The notes beneath the pieces were generated by a model. That model was not told where the DNA came from. It saw only the letters and a program-made list of their open reading frames with translations, and ran no database searches. This document shows positions 1 through 10,812 of a stretch of DNA of 64,000 nt, in pieces. Each line of letters starts with the position of its first letter. The stretch's first letter is position 1. Made by a program: the position numbers and the translations under genes. The stretch is taken from positions 32,595,166-32,659,165 of the forward strand of contig JAJEKV010000003.1 of the NCBI GenBank assembly GCA_021234155.1. The letters run 5' to 3'. This DNA comes from Isoetes taiwanensis (taxonomy: Eukaryota; Streptophyta; Lycopodiopsida; Isoetales; Isoetaceae).

Positions 1-1379
1 GAAAGATAAGTGTGTAATTTGGAGGAGCCCCAGAGGCCATTTCAATCATCTTATCTGAGCTCTGTTTCAGGTTGTTTATGCCATATCTGTAGATCTTTAT
101 AGGGTCAAGAACAGGCAACCAACAAGAAAATCCAGAAAATTGTCTCAAGGGAACATAGTAGATGGAAGACGCTTACAAACTACCTGGAAACACAATGCTC
201 TTTGCCAAATATTTCTTGACCTCCAGATGAAAACGGCCGACCACCAACTACGCTCAGATTTAGATTGCTGAAATCCTGGCGGCTAAACCCAACATGTGAA
301 CTCCCAAGCCTGATAACACGTATCATTTCAATTTATCAGAATGAATAAAGCATATATATGCCATTTCAGTTTAGACATATATTTAAAATATTTTAAAACT
401 TTTGGCCAATTTGTCGGAACTCATGTACTGGAAAGTTATTTCCAATTATCTAGAGTGGAGATAAAATACAGTGAATCTTACATATTAAGCTGTATATCCA
501 CTGCATTTGTTATTGTTGGTAGTGTTGGGAAATATTTTCTGTCAAAAAAGAAAAGGTAAGGAACATATGCTGATCCAGTGATGGGGTTTATTGTGGCCAT
601 AGTATCTTCAAACACAAACCTCCGAGTACTCCACCAGCAATCATGGTTTCCTAGAATAATAGCTTTTGGCATTGCAAGTCTGCTCACATCATTTATAAGT
701 TCCACATTCTCGTTCCCAAAATCACCTTTTTAAGATTTGTCAGTAGTAACAAATAAAAGCGGTTATGCCCATACGCAGATCTTATAGCTAAGTTAATCAC
801 AGACTCTACTCTTCCCTGGTTAGCTGATGCCCCAGCAACAAAACATTGTCAAATAACTCAGGAACTGACATAATGCTTCCATATATCCACAGAGAAGAAC
901 TTTTGATAATCAATAGCTAATTCAAATTGTCATATATGAAGAAAGGCAGTATATGACAAAGGATGTTTACAAGTTCCATCTGAGAGATGACACCAAAATT
1001 TCCAAAAATGCATACACACTCTGAAAGAACAGGCAATCCAAACCAGCTACCTGTGAGGAGCACCAGGTCAGGCTGCAGCACAAAAAAACGTGGATTTTAG
1101 ATGCAATTACATGTACACACCAAATTGTGGCTTGTTATGGTGCATCCCTTCAGACAAAGGAATTACCATACCTGTAGAAATGCGAGGGCTTTTCGATCCT
1201 TCACGGGATCCCAGAAATCATGCTGTAAACGAAGTATTCCAATGCATCAGTTCTAATGCTAACATAGCTGTCATTAGAATTACATATATGTTTCTTCGGC
1301 ATGCCTAACCTCAAATTTCAATCCTTACCACGTCGCCCACGACCGCAATCCGCACCGAATTTGAATACGGGGTTGCCAT
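1..1379 (-). CDS. calcineurin-like metallophosphoesterase, 5' seven exons (partial)
   Basis: Seven exons can be joined in phase on the minus strand: 1329-1379, 1172-1222, 1051-1072 (a 22-nt micro-exon), 620-725, 482-538, 184-309 and 1-86, the last cut by the window edge. The start ATG at 1379 is directly preceded in frame by TGA. The protein shows the metallophosphoesterase blocks: GDVHDFW (residues 15-21, metal ligands Asp16 and His18), GDFGNEN (42-48) and GNHDCW (67-72), then SVVGGRPFSSGG. From family knowledge it is a metal-dependent phosphoesterase of the cyanobacteria/plant type that is often plastid-targeted. No transit peptide is visible, because the catalytic fold begins at residue 9. 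The 482-538 exon is inferred from good splice sites and phase; the frame is also open through 539-619, so intron retention would add 27 codons. The substrate cannot be read from the sequence. Confidence 0.85.
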
Positions 1380-4300
1380 TCACGCCTTAAAGTTCCGTTA
1401 AGGAAAAAGGCCGGATGTTTGAACTTGAAACATGGAAGCAAAATAGTCTGGAAACGTCGCTGCTGCAGCATAGTTGTGGCCAAAAAGTTGTTCCTAAGGT
1501 TTGGCATGTGTGATGTGTCTGCAACTTTGAACATGCTGTTTTCCCATTTGAAAATGTGGGTTGAAAGGGTTGAAATTTTTTTTCGACGAACTTTTTGTAC
1601 GATTTCTGGCAATACTTGTGATAGTCATGGGATGTCTCTGTGTGTTAAGCTCCATGCGTCATTTATTGCTATCTTTATCGGTTTCATTCCAGGTTTTATT
1701 CAGAGCCATTGATTTCTGGGATATCCCTGGTATTGTGCCAGATCAATGGCCATTAAGATTTTCACCCAAAAATAAAAAACCACTTCCTATGGTGTGGTTG
1801 AAGCACAAGAAAGAAGCAAAATAAAGAAGCCAAAACCAAAAAAAAAAACAATAGTCAGAATGAAGACTCCGTTCAAAGCGACGGACCTTGGGACCCATAG
1901 ATCCTCTCCCTCCACAGATCAATCCTCTACCACGCCAAAATTAGGACAAGGTGGTTGGAGGATTCGAACCTCGAGCCAAAGCAAAGGCCTCACCGTAACC
2001 CTTCCAATTTGCCTCATTCAAGAGAGAAACATGAAAAAAAAGAGAGACCGGCTCCTCGGTTTGAATTAAACGGTTTTCCTAAACCCAAGATGGAAGCAAG
2101 CAAAATCGGCCATGGACTACGCCTACAATCAAGATCAAATGGCGCCAATTACGCCCATCAATTTCATATAAACACCTTCCATTCAATCCCAAATTTTGCT
2201 TCCCAGATAGCCATTCATGCACATGGCTATGATCCGTAAGATTATTCATTTCTTTGTGTTAACAATCATTGATGGACTCTTCACAAATGCAAATCCGGTG
2301 AAAATTAGCGTGAGATTTCTACCACTCAAAATCTAGAAGGCCAAAGATCGATTCGGTTAGACGCATTGTGGCAAAGACAATCGTAGACTCCGATTTGAAT
2401 TGATCAAGTATTACAAATCGATCAGCAAAGAAATGAATTGGTTCAATTTAAACTAAGCAGCAATGCTACGGAAGCCCTCCCTAAACCATGCTTAACAGAA
2501 CATTGCGGAAAGAGCCATTGTTAAACCTGCTAACCGCAACAGAAGCAGAGAAGCACAACCGCTTCAACAACTTCGAGTTTCTCGACCTGCAACAATGTCT
2601 CCTTGGCAACTACAAACCCTTCGTCGTAATTCGTGTGTGGCGCAGGCATATCCATGGCGAATCCGGCAGTCAAGCCTAACCTGTTGCATGCACAGAGCTC
2701 CCGCTGGCCGCCCACACCCAAAAAACCAGGGCTCCAAATAGAAACGACCGTCACTTCTTATCCACGCCCATGAAATTCACTTCTTCCCTTTTTCCAACCA
2801 TGCCAAGGAAAACCAAGAAAGACCATAAAAAAGGCAGTTGCCAAGCACCCAAAATAGCAATAACCATCCAAGCTCCTCTCACATGGCAAATTATACCGTT
2901 TTTCATACAATACTATACGAAAATCATAGTCCAAACCACTGCCTGAAAACCCTCCCCCAACCCAAAACGAAATTAGCACACTATACCATGGGATGTCTCT
3001 ATGTGTTAATGTCTCTATGTATTAATGGTTTTTATGTCCATTGGATGAAGGCATAATTGTGAGAATATGCTAAATCAAAGGCATGGGATTTTACACCTCA
3101 CACCCCTGTATAGCACAACGCTCCCCATACGCCATATACACGTACAAAAATACGTTTGCGAATGGGAAATACGGCGTCATGAACCATTGCCACGCAAGAA
3201 ATTGTTTTTGCAATCAGACCAGAAGCCGGCACAAGCTGCACAATCTATTACAAGCAAATCGAAAGTCCAGTCTAAAGCCCACATCCAAATCCACAGCCGA
3301 AGATCATATAAGAGGGCTCTCTGCCTGCTTATGAAACCTTTCCGCTTCCTCATTCCCTGCTTCCTAAAACAAAACTCTTCATGGCAAAAGCGTCAAGCAA
3401 AAGTGGCTTCTACATTTCGTGCATCCAACTGATCCATCTGCAATCGGCAAGAAAGGGGAAGAACCGAAATAGGTGAAGGTCGAGCTGCCCTCCAAAATCA
3501 GAAGCAAGAAGAAAGAAGAAGCCGCCGAACTGAAACAATAAATAAATCAAGCAATAAATGAAGCAAGAACAACAAACAATATTTTGGCAATCAGGCTGAC
3601 TTGGGCAGAGGCAGACCGTCCGAGCGCCTCCATCGGGCTGTTCTTGGCAGCCCCCGTGAAGCCAACGCCTGCTATTTCTGACCATGAAGAGCAACCACAA
3701 AGAAGGAAGAACGCCTCAGACCATAGAGAAAAAAATTTGGAATCCCCCTTTTTCCGGCCCACCTACGCCCAAATCTTAGGAAAGAGATATTTTGGGGACG
3801 TAATGGCAGACTTTGAGATTTTTGTGGGGAGATCCTGCCAGCGACTACATCGGCCGATTTTCTTGGATCTTATCTTCAAGTACTAATTTCCTTTGATCTG
3901 CATGTTGCTAATGGTTGAATTGATTTGCAATCATCATCATGTCGATGCCTTTACCGTACATGCAACCATCGCCGGAGAGGGGCCTTGTTTTGCCCTGTGC
4001 TATTTGGCGATAGCAAGTGATGGTGCATGAAAAGGTCAGCCTTTTTACACGATGATACCTTCACAACATGTGAACCGGCCCTTAAGGAGCCACCACAAGT
4101 GTTGTTCTTTATTGAGAATTCAGATGTTAGATTCGCACAATCTTGTACCTGTCTCCTTTTTTTTTGCAGGTTTAGGCATTGGGAAATGGATGACAAGCAC
4201 TTCAATACCTAACAAGATACATAAAAATTTTCTTAATGCTCAATCTCCATGCTCAGATTTGATTCCTGAGGAGCATGTTTGATGTAATTTTGTATTGCTA

Positions 4301-4390
4301 TCTATGGAAATGTACAGGTTCATAATGTGGCCGAAATTTGGAACCGTATATTTGTAACCTAAGGTTTTTAATGGTGTGTATAAGTATTCG
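1380..4390. other. intergenic region, no supportable gene
   Basis: Only short overlapping ORFs without recognisable domains occur here. A tRNA-like SINE candidate lies at about 1838-2012. A 20-nt near-identical string (catgggatgtctct(g/a)tgtg) occurs near 1627 and 2988. I see no splice-supported gene. Confidence 0.4.
1838..2012 (-). mobile_element. tRNA-derived SINE candidate
   Basis: Read on the minus strand, a pol III B box GGTTCGAATCC (near 1962-1972) sits inside a T-arm-like stem GAGG-TTCGAAT-CCTC. A possible A box (GGGTTACGGTGAGG) lies about 30 nt upstream. The body runs about 100 nt further and ends in a T-rich run (A13 on the plus strand near 1838-1850). The layout and length of about 175 bp match plant SINEs. 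No target-site duplication was identified, and a complete tRNA cannot be folded. Confidence 0.4.
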
Positions 4391-4394
4391 TATG

Positions 4395-4490
4395 TGTGGC
4401 AGTGGGGATTCGAAACCCTGGAATGTAGGCCGAGCATCTGTTGCCCGGTTGGGTAGTGCCGCCGTGGTGTGGCAAAGATGCTGAGGGTGG
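4395..4490 (-). mobile_element. tRNA-like B-box sequence, possible SINE remnant
   Basis: On the minus strand the sequence around 4400-4422 reads CCAGGGTTTCGAATCCCC, a T-arm/B-box match. A weak A-box-like stretch (CTACCCAACCGGGCAAC) lies about 45 nt upstream. It lies roughly 180 nt before the HUH ORF on the opposite strand, so it may be a SINE remnant or a tRNA-mimicking end of that element. Confidence 0.3.
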
Positions 4491-4665
4491 AGGTTCATAT
4501 ATGTCCTGGCTCTGAGCTTGTTTCTTTTTTGGGGTTTTGGATAAGGAGGGGTCGGTTTGCTTAGTGGGGAGCGGAGGTGGAGTCTTGTCGAAGATGATTT
4601 GTGCCTGAGGTAAGCCGGCCGTGTTCTTCCCTTTGTTTTTGTCTATAAATTCCGGCCACATTATT

Positions 4666-5466
4666 ATGTCTCTGAAGAGGGCAGCGAGAAAAGTGAAGAG
4701 TGTTGGTTGCTCTGTCCCTGATTCTCTGAGCCACATTATAAACCTGAGTTCTTCCAATTCCCAAGAGCGTGAGACCGGGGGATATGGTGGTTTTTCTATT
4801 GAGCAGGACTGGAATGCCATAGATGTGAGTGTTACCTTAGGTCTGTCTGGGCAAGATGTGCCCATGAGTTTTTATGATGGTCTTGTGGGGTTTTGCAATC
4901 GGAGGTGTGTTGCTGGAGCTGTGGCCATGGAGCGTGGTGCTACTGTAGATCATTTGCATTGTCAGGTTGTCTTTAGAGTCCGGTTCAAGAGTCCTAGGGC
5001 TATGAATGATGCCATAAAAAGATATTTCAATTGGGTTTCTAAGCCTCCTGGTGTGATATTGGTATGCAAAGCCCTTAAAAATACTCGTCTTCATTGTTTT
5101 GAGGATATGATTGGGTACTGTATGAAGGATGTGGGAAAAGTTCATTATGTCTGCCATCTTCATAATTCGGTTGAACCTGAGGCAGCATTTTTTGCTCAGG
5201 AGTTCGTGAATAGTGCTATCCAGGTTGGAACTGAGGCGCATAGGATTGCGGCATCTTTGTGCTTGCTTAGGCAACAGCTTAGAGGGTTCTATGTGTCCAT
5301 TGACAATGCCATATTTGTTGTGGAGTGGGAGCATTTGTGGGTGCCCGTTTCTGAATTGCACATCTTGCGTTCTCATATGAGCCTTGCGAGGGTATTGCTT
5401 GTGCAAGAAATACGGCAACTAGATGCAGTCATTAGGCATGCACAAAGTGGCTCGGCTATGAACTGA
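4666..5466 (+). CDS. single-tyrosine HUH endonuclease (Rep-like transposase, Replitron-type candidate)
   Basis: An intact 266-residue ORF. A TATAAAT lies about 20 nt before the ATG, and the frame upstream closes at TGA. HUH Rep hallmarks are in order: a beta strand AIDVSVTLG (51-59), a GAVAMERG strand (84-91), the metal-binding HLHCQ (His96, His98, Gln100) and a YCMKD catalytic motif (Tyr151, Lys154). The segment from about residue 172 to the end is helical-looking and lacks Walker motifs, so no helicase is fused. From established knowledge, one-tyrosine HUH proteins with an extra possible oligomerisation domain define one class of Replitrons, which are copy-and-paste transposons common in non-seed plants and distantly related to CRESS-DNA Reps. 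Nicking of single-stranded DNA is therefore expected. Assignment to Replitrons rather than another HUH group is inference from motif order, size and host. The frame carries no lesion, so it may be a recent copy or a domesticated gene. Confidence 0.72.
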   Translation: MSLKRAARKVKSVGCSVPDSLSHIINLSSSNSQERETGGYGGFSIEQDWNAIDVSVTLGLSGQDVPMSFYDGLVGFCNRRCVAGAVAMERGATVDHLHCQVVFRVRFKSPRAMNDAIKRYFNWVSKPPGVILVCKALKNTRLHCFEDMIGYCMKDVGKVHYVCHLHNSVEPEAAFFAQEFVNSAIQVGTEAHRIAASLCLLRQQLRGFYVSIDNAIFVVEWEHLWVPVSELHILRSHMSLARVLLVQEIRQLDAVIRHAQSGSAMN

Positions 5467-5722
5467 TTTCTTTACATGTTCTTCTTTTGTTGGCTTGTGA
5501 TTTTGTATGTGGAGTTGATAAACCTTGATCTGGATTTGTATTGTGAGGAGGTTGCTTGATGTATAATAGGTATGGTTTGCTGGTTCTGAAATTGGTTGTG
5601 GTAAATGCTTATAAATAATGTGTTGAATAACTTTGAGCAGGCTGCAATTGGTTAACAGAATTGTGTATTAAAATAATATGCTGGTACTGACCTGTGTGCT
5701 TTGTTAGTGGGCTTCGGCCTTT

Positions 5723-5764
5723 AAGCATACTAGGCATCCCTCTTGTGGGATACCTAGTATGCTT
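5723..5764. repeat. strong stem-loop downstream of the HUH ORF
   Basis: An 18-nt arm AAGCATACTAGGCATCCC (5723-5740), a 6-nt loop and its complement at 5747-5764 pair with one mismatch. It lies about 255 nt after the HUH stop codon. Terminal or subterminal hairpins are typical of elements mobilised by HUH nucleases, so it is a candidate 3' end signal. A transcription-terminating role cannot be excluded. Confidence 0.6.
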
Positions 5765-5766
5765 GG

Positions 5767-5810
5767 ATGAGCGTCGAAACTTATACTGGGGTTCGACACC
5801 CCAGGCTCAT
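5767..5810 (+). repeat. nested hairpin with tRNA T-arm-like core
   Basis: Outer arms ATGAGC (5767-5772) and GCTCAT (5805-5810) enclose CTGGGG-TTCGACA-CCCCAG (5786-5804), which is a perfect T-arm stem-loop. Only 13 nt separate the outer arm from the T-arm, so it is not a functional tRNA. It follows the 5723-5764 stem-loop directly. Confidence 0.5.
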
Positions 5811-8233
5811 TGTTTGTTTGGCCAAACTTTCAAATTTCAGAGATTATATTTATTCAATGGCTTGCTTGGCTGATGGGGGTAAGTCAAATATAGGGGATTT
5901 GACCCTATCTTGACCTCCATTTGAAGGCTGGAATTTGATGGCGTGGCATATGCTCTGGCATATGCTTGCATCGGATGGCCCCAAAAAATTATTGGACACC
6001 CCAAATTATAATGATGGCTATAAGGTTTGGGAATGATCTTTTCTATTTTTTTGTCTATTAGGAAGAAGATCTGACCCAAAGAAAAAACGTCATAGCCATT
6101 GCATTTGATGATTCTAGATTTAGGTTTCAGGTGTATTTTATACACTTGGTATTCTGTTTTTGTAGGGTTGCAAATTTGAGGGCCAGCATGCATTGATCCC
6201 TGGAATATTTTGTATAGGGAATGGAGGCTGGGCCTCCATTCCAGATTTTCAAGTGGGGTCCCACGACTCTCGTTAGCCGGGAGAGGGTCACCTGGAAACC
6301 GGAATGGAAGCCCCAACCTCCATTCCCCTACAATATAGAAGTTGGAGACGTTTTTTTCCTTTCTGCAGATCCAACAGATTTACAGGACATTTGCCAACGG
6401 ACTTACAGCATTCTTACAAGATCCGACAAGGTTTTACAAAGAATTTTCGTCCCTTGAACAGATCTGGCAATAAACCTGCGATTTTTCGACCCTTGAAGAG
6501 ATCTGCTACCTGTGCAGAAGTAAACTACATGCAAACTAGGTCGAAGAGCAGGCATTGGACCGAAGAACAAGGCCATGGCAAGCATTTCTTCTGAAGAATT
6601 GCACGTTGGATTGAAAACAGAGGAAGAACACGCCCATAACGAGCTTCAAAATGCTCTGTTATGGCAACGATGGCAAGCACCGTAAAGAACTGCCGATCTG
6701 TGAAGACTTGGCGATGGCAAGCACTCCGGTCTGGGAAGAACTGGCGATCTGGGAAGAATTGGCGATGGCGGGAATTAGCGGCGACTATAAACCTAAAACA
6801 AAACTTAAGAAATCCCTAACCTGCGCAGCCGGTCAGTCGGAATGCGTGAACCCAAGTTCCATTCCGCGTTATTGGCTGATGCCGCGCGTTGGCACCAAAA
6901 TGCATGCCACTAAAATCAACGGACTCAACTTCTAAATTGATACGGATCACACTAATGATCCATTCTCCAAACTTAAGCAAGTCCACAAAAAATAACATCC
7001 ATTAGGCTTATAACAAGATCATCAAGCAATCGTTATATTGCCATGCATTGCACCCTTTTTTGTTTAGTGTATTATCAGCATGGTACATAGTTGCAGCAAT
7101 TATCACTTATATATTCAGTCCTCTTTTCTGTTTGACACTATTTATTTGAAGCTAATTTGTTTGAAGCATCCGGGTGCTGACACGTATGTGCAACTCAACT
7201 TTTCATTTGTACTTCATTGGTTTGAAGACCCCCTTCCTTGCTCTGCAAGAAATCGCTTGATCTTCCTATTTCTTGCCCTAACCATCATTCAATTAAATTG
7301 GGATTATGTCTTAATTTTGGGACAAATTTCATATTGCATGTTTTTAGTAGCATATTCAAATTCACACATTTCACCTCAAAATTATGAAAACGTAATATCA
7401 TGTTATTTACAAAATAGTCAATATTTCACAATATAGCACCATATCATAAAAACGTGAATAAAAAATTTACATAGTTATTCAACTTTCTTCAAGCACCCCC
7501 AATGATATCATAGCCTTCTTCCTGACATCCTGAGGTATTGTAATTCTCGCATTTCTAGCTGGAATAGTGTTTGGAGTCCATGAGTACAAAACACTTACAT
7601 AGTCTAGCCAAAGATCAGGATCACTCGGATTTCTCCTCCATCTCTTTGTCCAACAATCGAGTACCTTTCTTTTATCCGATCACGTTGGTCAACGATGCCT
7701 TTGGACACCACCATTCCACCCGCACATGGTTGAAGTTAATATTACCTTCTTCTTTGCAAATATCAGAGATAGTGAACCCCAACCACACTATATATGTATC
7801 TAAATCTGTTTGGCTTTACTACCACAAATTGATGGCATTCCAAGTCAGTGGAAGGTTCATAAGCATCCATGCCTAGAAACTTTGGCCTATTGTTCTTAGG
7901 ACCAACATAGTGTTTGCCGAAGGAGGAGGAGCATATTACTTTGCGAATGCTACTTACGGTGTCATCAACATCCTCGGCACACCGCTAAGGTCTTCCACCT
8001 AGTTTTAGGCAACCACCCTTCTTTCAATTCATCCGAGGATGTGTCTATCTCCCCAACGGGTTAATCACCTTCTTCCAAGAAGCCACCAAGGCACGGTTGG
8101 TGTCATCCGGATTGGTTTGCCAATGCTTTATATAGTCCCGGATTCCTTCCTTAGTCAATCCCAATTGCTTCACTTCTTGATGAGGGTTTTAGAGCTTTTT
8201 GGTTGACACGGAGGTATCATAGGCTTGCCATTC
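5811..8233. other. non-coding or decayed region
   Basis: Apart from the 6211-6333 element I find no gene. Around 6660-6790 an imperfect short repeat (GGCGATCTGGGAAGAA and relatives) gives small ORFs without recognisable domains. The stretch 7870-8233 appears to be the decayed 3' tail of the minus-strand transposase-like pseudogene. Confidence 0.4.
6211..6333. mobile_element. MITE-like element with TGTA-GGGGAATGGAGG terminal inverted repeats
   Basis: The left end reads TGTATAGGGAATGGAGG and the right end is its complement ending CCTCCATTCCCCTACA. Pairing continues imperfectly for about 38 nt per arm. The first arm also contains its own 11-bp inverted repeat GGAATGGAGGC/GCCTCCATTCC. A second element with the same terminal TGTA(TA)GGGG motif lies at about 50256-50376. 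No clear target duplication was found. Confidence 0.5.
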
Positions 8234-10217
8234 TCATCTCTCACGCCATATTTTCTCCCCTCCTCTCCACTCATCCTCTGAAGGTCTCATCTTCCATTGG
8301 AAGATTGGAATCCCATCTCTCACCCAAAAAGTGAACTGCAGAGGCCTGGAATGACCTTCAAGATCCAATGTATAATCATCTACAAAGCTCTTCCAATCGG
8401 GCACTTCTTCTATGAGAGAAGCTATAGGGTTTGAAGCAGTGCATTCATGCAAGATTTCCATTAGCCTAGGAAAGTTGGTCTTTGTCACGCCCAATTATAC
8501 AACTATATTTGCCAAATAATGCATCCACATCCTCATGGGTATGCCCGGGCATAAGAAACCCTAAATTAACTCTTTCAAATATCCCCACAGCTGTTAAGTA
8601 AGATATGAAAGAAAACATCCACATGTTCTTATTTTGGCCAGCACAATTATCAAGTTGCAAGAGAAACCTTTTGGGTAGATCTTGAGGTCTAGCACGTGAA
8701 GTTGAAGCTCCAACATGTTCATTAGACCCATGCTTCCTAAACCTTGCCTTGCTGAACTTTTTAATATTGTTAGGGTTCCCATCTAACAATGCTCTATGTA
8801 GTGCCTGGCTAGCTGTAGGGTTCTGGAGGTGACCATTGTATCCATTTTCATAGTTTCTCAAACACCTCATGATACTCCCAATATGAAAATCTGGACCATC
8901 ACTCCACAACTCCAAACTAAAATGGCCATAGTAGGTTTGAGTTTGCCCATGCAAGATTGCCCCAGTCATTGAGATCTGTAAAGGGTATGATCTTCCACAT
9001 GACTTTCGTATGTACTTGAATTATGGAAGACAAGTCTTTTGCTGGTCCATCTTGTCATGTATAATACATAAATAGTTATTGGGTCCCAATGCAGATAAAG
9101 TCCTCCACATCCAATAACATGATCTACATGATAGTTGGTCAGTCATATGGTCCTTCATATGCTCCCTTCTCCTAGCCCTTTGACTAGGTTGCACAGTCTT
9201 ATCAAGAGTCTTCTTCAACTTAGCACATAAATTGCACTTTGCAAAGTTGTTTGAAGTTGCTATGATGACATGATTGAAATGCTTCTTCCATAACCTACTA
9301 AAGCTAGGTTGGGATATTGGAAGAATTCCCAATTCTCGAAGTAGGGAATTCACTTCTTCCAAAATACTCTTTTGAGTGCAATGTGATGGCAACATTTTCT
9401 CAACAACTGCTCTTCCCTTTTCATCCCTTCTGCTTTTGTGTGGCATAGACTCTGCATTGAAATCAATATATTTTTCAAATATCTCCCTGGCAGCCAAGGT
9501 CCTAGCTGTTGGTCTCAACAAACCATTATTTCCATGTAAAGCAATCCTGTTCCCCTCTGCCTGTTTTTTTTGTCATGCTTTTGCACATATCCATTTGCCT
9601 AGCAAAGGGTATCTTTTTCTGTTTGGGTTTCTTTCATCCTGAAGTGCATGCTCGAAGATTGTGTACATGTAGGTCCTCCTCTCATCAACAGTGTACTCTT
9701 GAAAAGTGGCTCTTGCTTCCACCAATTGTTCTATTGTAAAGAATTGCATACAAGCACTCCAACAACAATCTGAGTCCCTAACCTTCACCATTGTCTCACG
9801 TTTGGTGTCACTAATCAACTTGGCTCTTTTGCTAGGATAATGTCTGGCAACTGATACTTCTCCCCTTTTGCCTAGGTTTAGAGTTCCAACTGCCAATGGA
9901 TCAATATCAAGACAATCATTGTCCCCAACAACCTCAGGCTCTGGAAAAGTATAATCCTCCACAAATTGAACACTACTTATAGGCCATGCCATGATGCAAG
10001 GAACCTCCAATTGCTTGACACAACCAAAACATTCTTTGTCACCCAAACCTTTACCTTTCCAGTTGTCTTCCAACATCGAAATTGCAATACCAATATTGTC
10101 TTCCCCTAGCCTTTCATCATTAATGACTTGACCAGGGATCACGCTAGCACAATGACTCCTTGGCCTACTATTTCCTTGTTGCACTTGTGCATGATTCTCA
10201 TCTTCTTGTTCCTCCAT
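8234..10217 (-). pseudogene. DUF7869-type transposase-like gene, broken
   Basis: One long minus-strand frame runs from ATG at 10217 to about 8490. It is interrupted by an in-frame TGA at about 9573-9575 and an in-frame TAA at about 9021-9023, followed by a frameshift near 8490 into the frame ending at 8234. Further decayed homology may reach about 7870. Recognisable blocks are MPHKSRRDEKG, HDKMDQQKT, LQLDNCAGQNKN and PGHTHEDVDALF. The DNC-QNKN and GHTHEDVD signature is typical of a family widespread in plant and other eukaryotic repeats (DUF7869), with a probable RNase H-like fold. I infer transposon origin and loss of function. Both stops could come from C-to-T change (CGA to TGA, CAA to TAA), as expected for a methylated repeat. 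Confidence 0.75.
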
Positions 10218-10701
10218 TGCACCCTACTATAGAGGACTAATTGTTTTTCTTCAACATTCTTGCTAGGAGTTGGTTTTTCATTGATATTGCTCTTTTCAAT
10301 ATGTTGCACACCATCTTGAGTTGGAGAGGCACCATTGACCTAGGCAAATTGCACCCTTTTTAGTCAATGCGTAGGAAAAAATTATTACACCATAAGAGAA
10401 AAAAAGTACGTACATTTATGGAATATCTAGAGGTAAATCAAATTTTTTTAAAAGCAAGAAATTCCTTGGAAATAGGTTTAATATAATAATAACAATGGGT
10501 GTAAACGAAATCATTTAAAACAAGAATTTTCGTGGCAACAACAAGGAAATGACATTTATATAAATATATCCAAATTTTAATTATCGAAAATTTGGATATA
10601 TGATTACGAAAAGACATATAACTGATAAGGTAGACGTGAGAATTAATTATCCATAATAATATACCCTAGATGATATAGGTGTATGGAATTTAAATGCGCT
10701 G

Positions 10702-10790
10702 GCGTGTTATTTGAGGCAATCAATAATTCACGCTAATTTCTAATTAACCCTATATAAATCCGGTTCACGCTCTCAAGCTCCATTCCTTCC
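10702..10790 (+). promoter_or_regulatory. TATA promoter, copy 1 of a duplicated promoter
   Basis: TATATAAAT at 10751-10759 lies 54 nt before the ATG of the acidic ORF. About 85 bp upstream and across the TATA box match 11885-11972 closely, including the shared downstream string TTCACGCTCTCAA. Confidence 0.55.
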
Positions 10791-10812
10791 AATTTTTTTT
10801 TCTCTGCCCGCC

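Noticed and set aside
1925-2000. Functional tRNA gene
   Set aside because: The B box is good but the 3' acceptor sequence has no complementary 5' strand; treated as a SINE candidate.
1627-3010. Long direct repeat suggested by CATGGGATGTCTCT at two sites
   Set aside because: Similarity does not extend beyond about 22 nt; probably chance.
4666-5466. Integrated plant CRESS virus Rep
   Set aside because: The HUH motifs fit, but there is no superfamily 3 helicase, capsid gene or viral origin nonamer, and the frame is intact in a repeat-like setting; a Replitron-type transposon explains it better.
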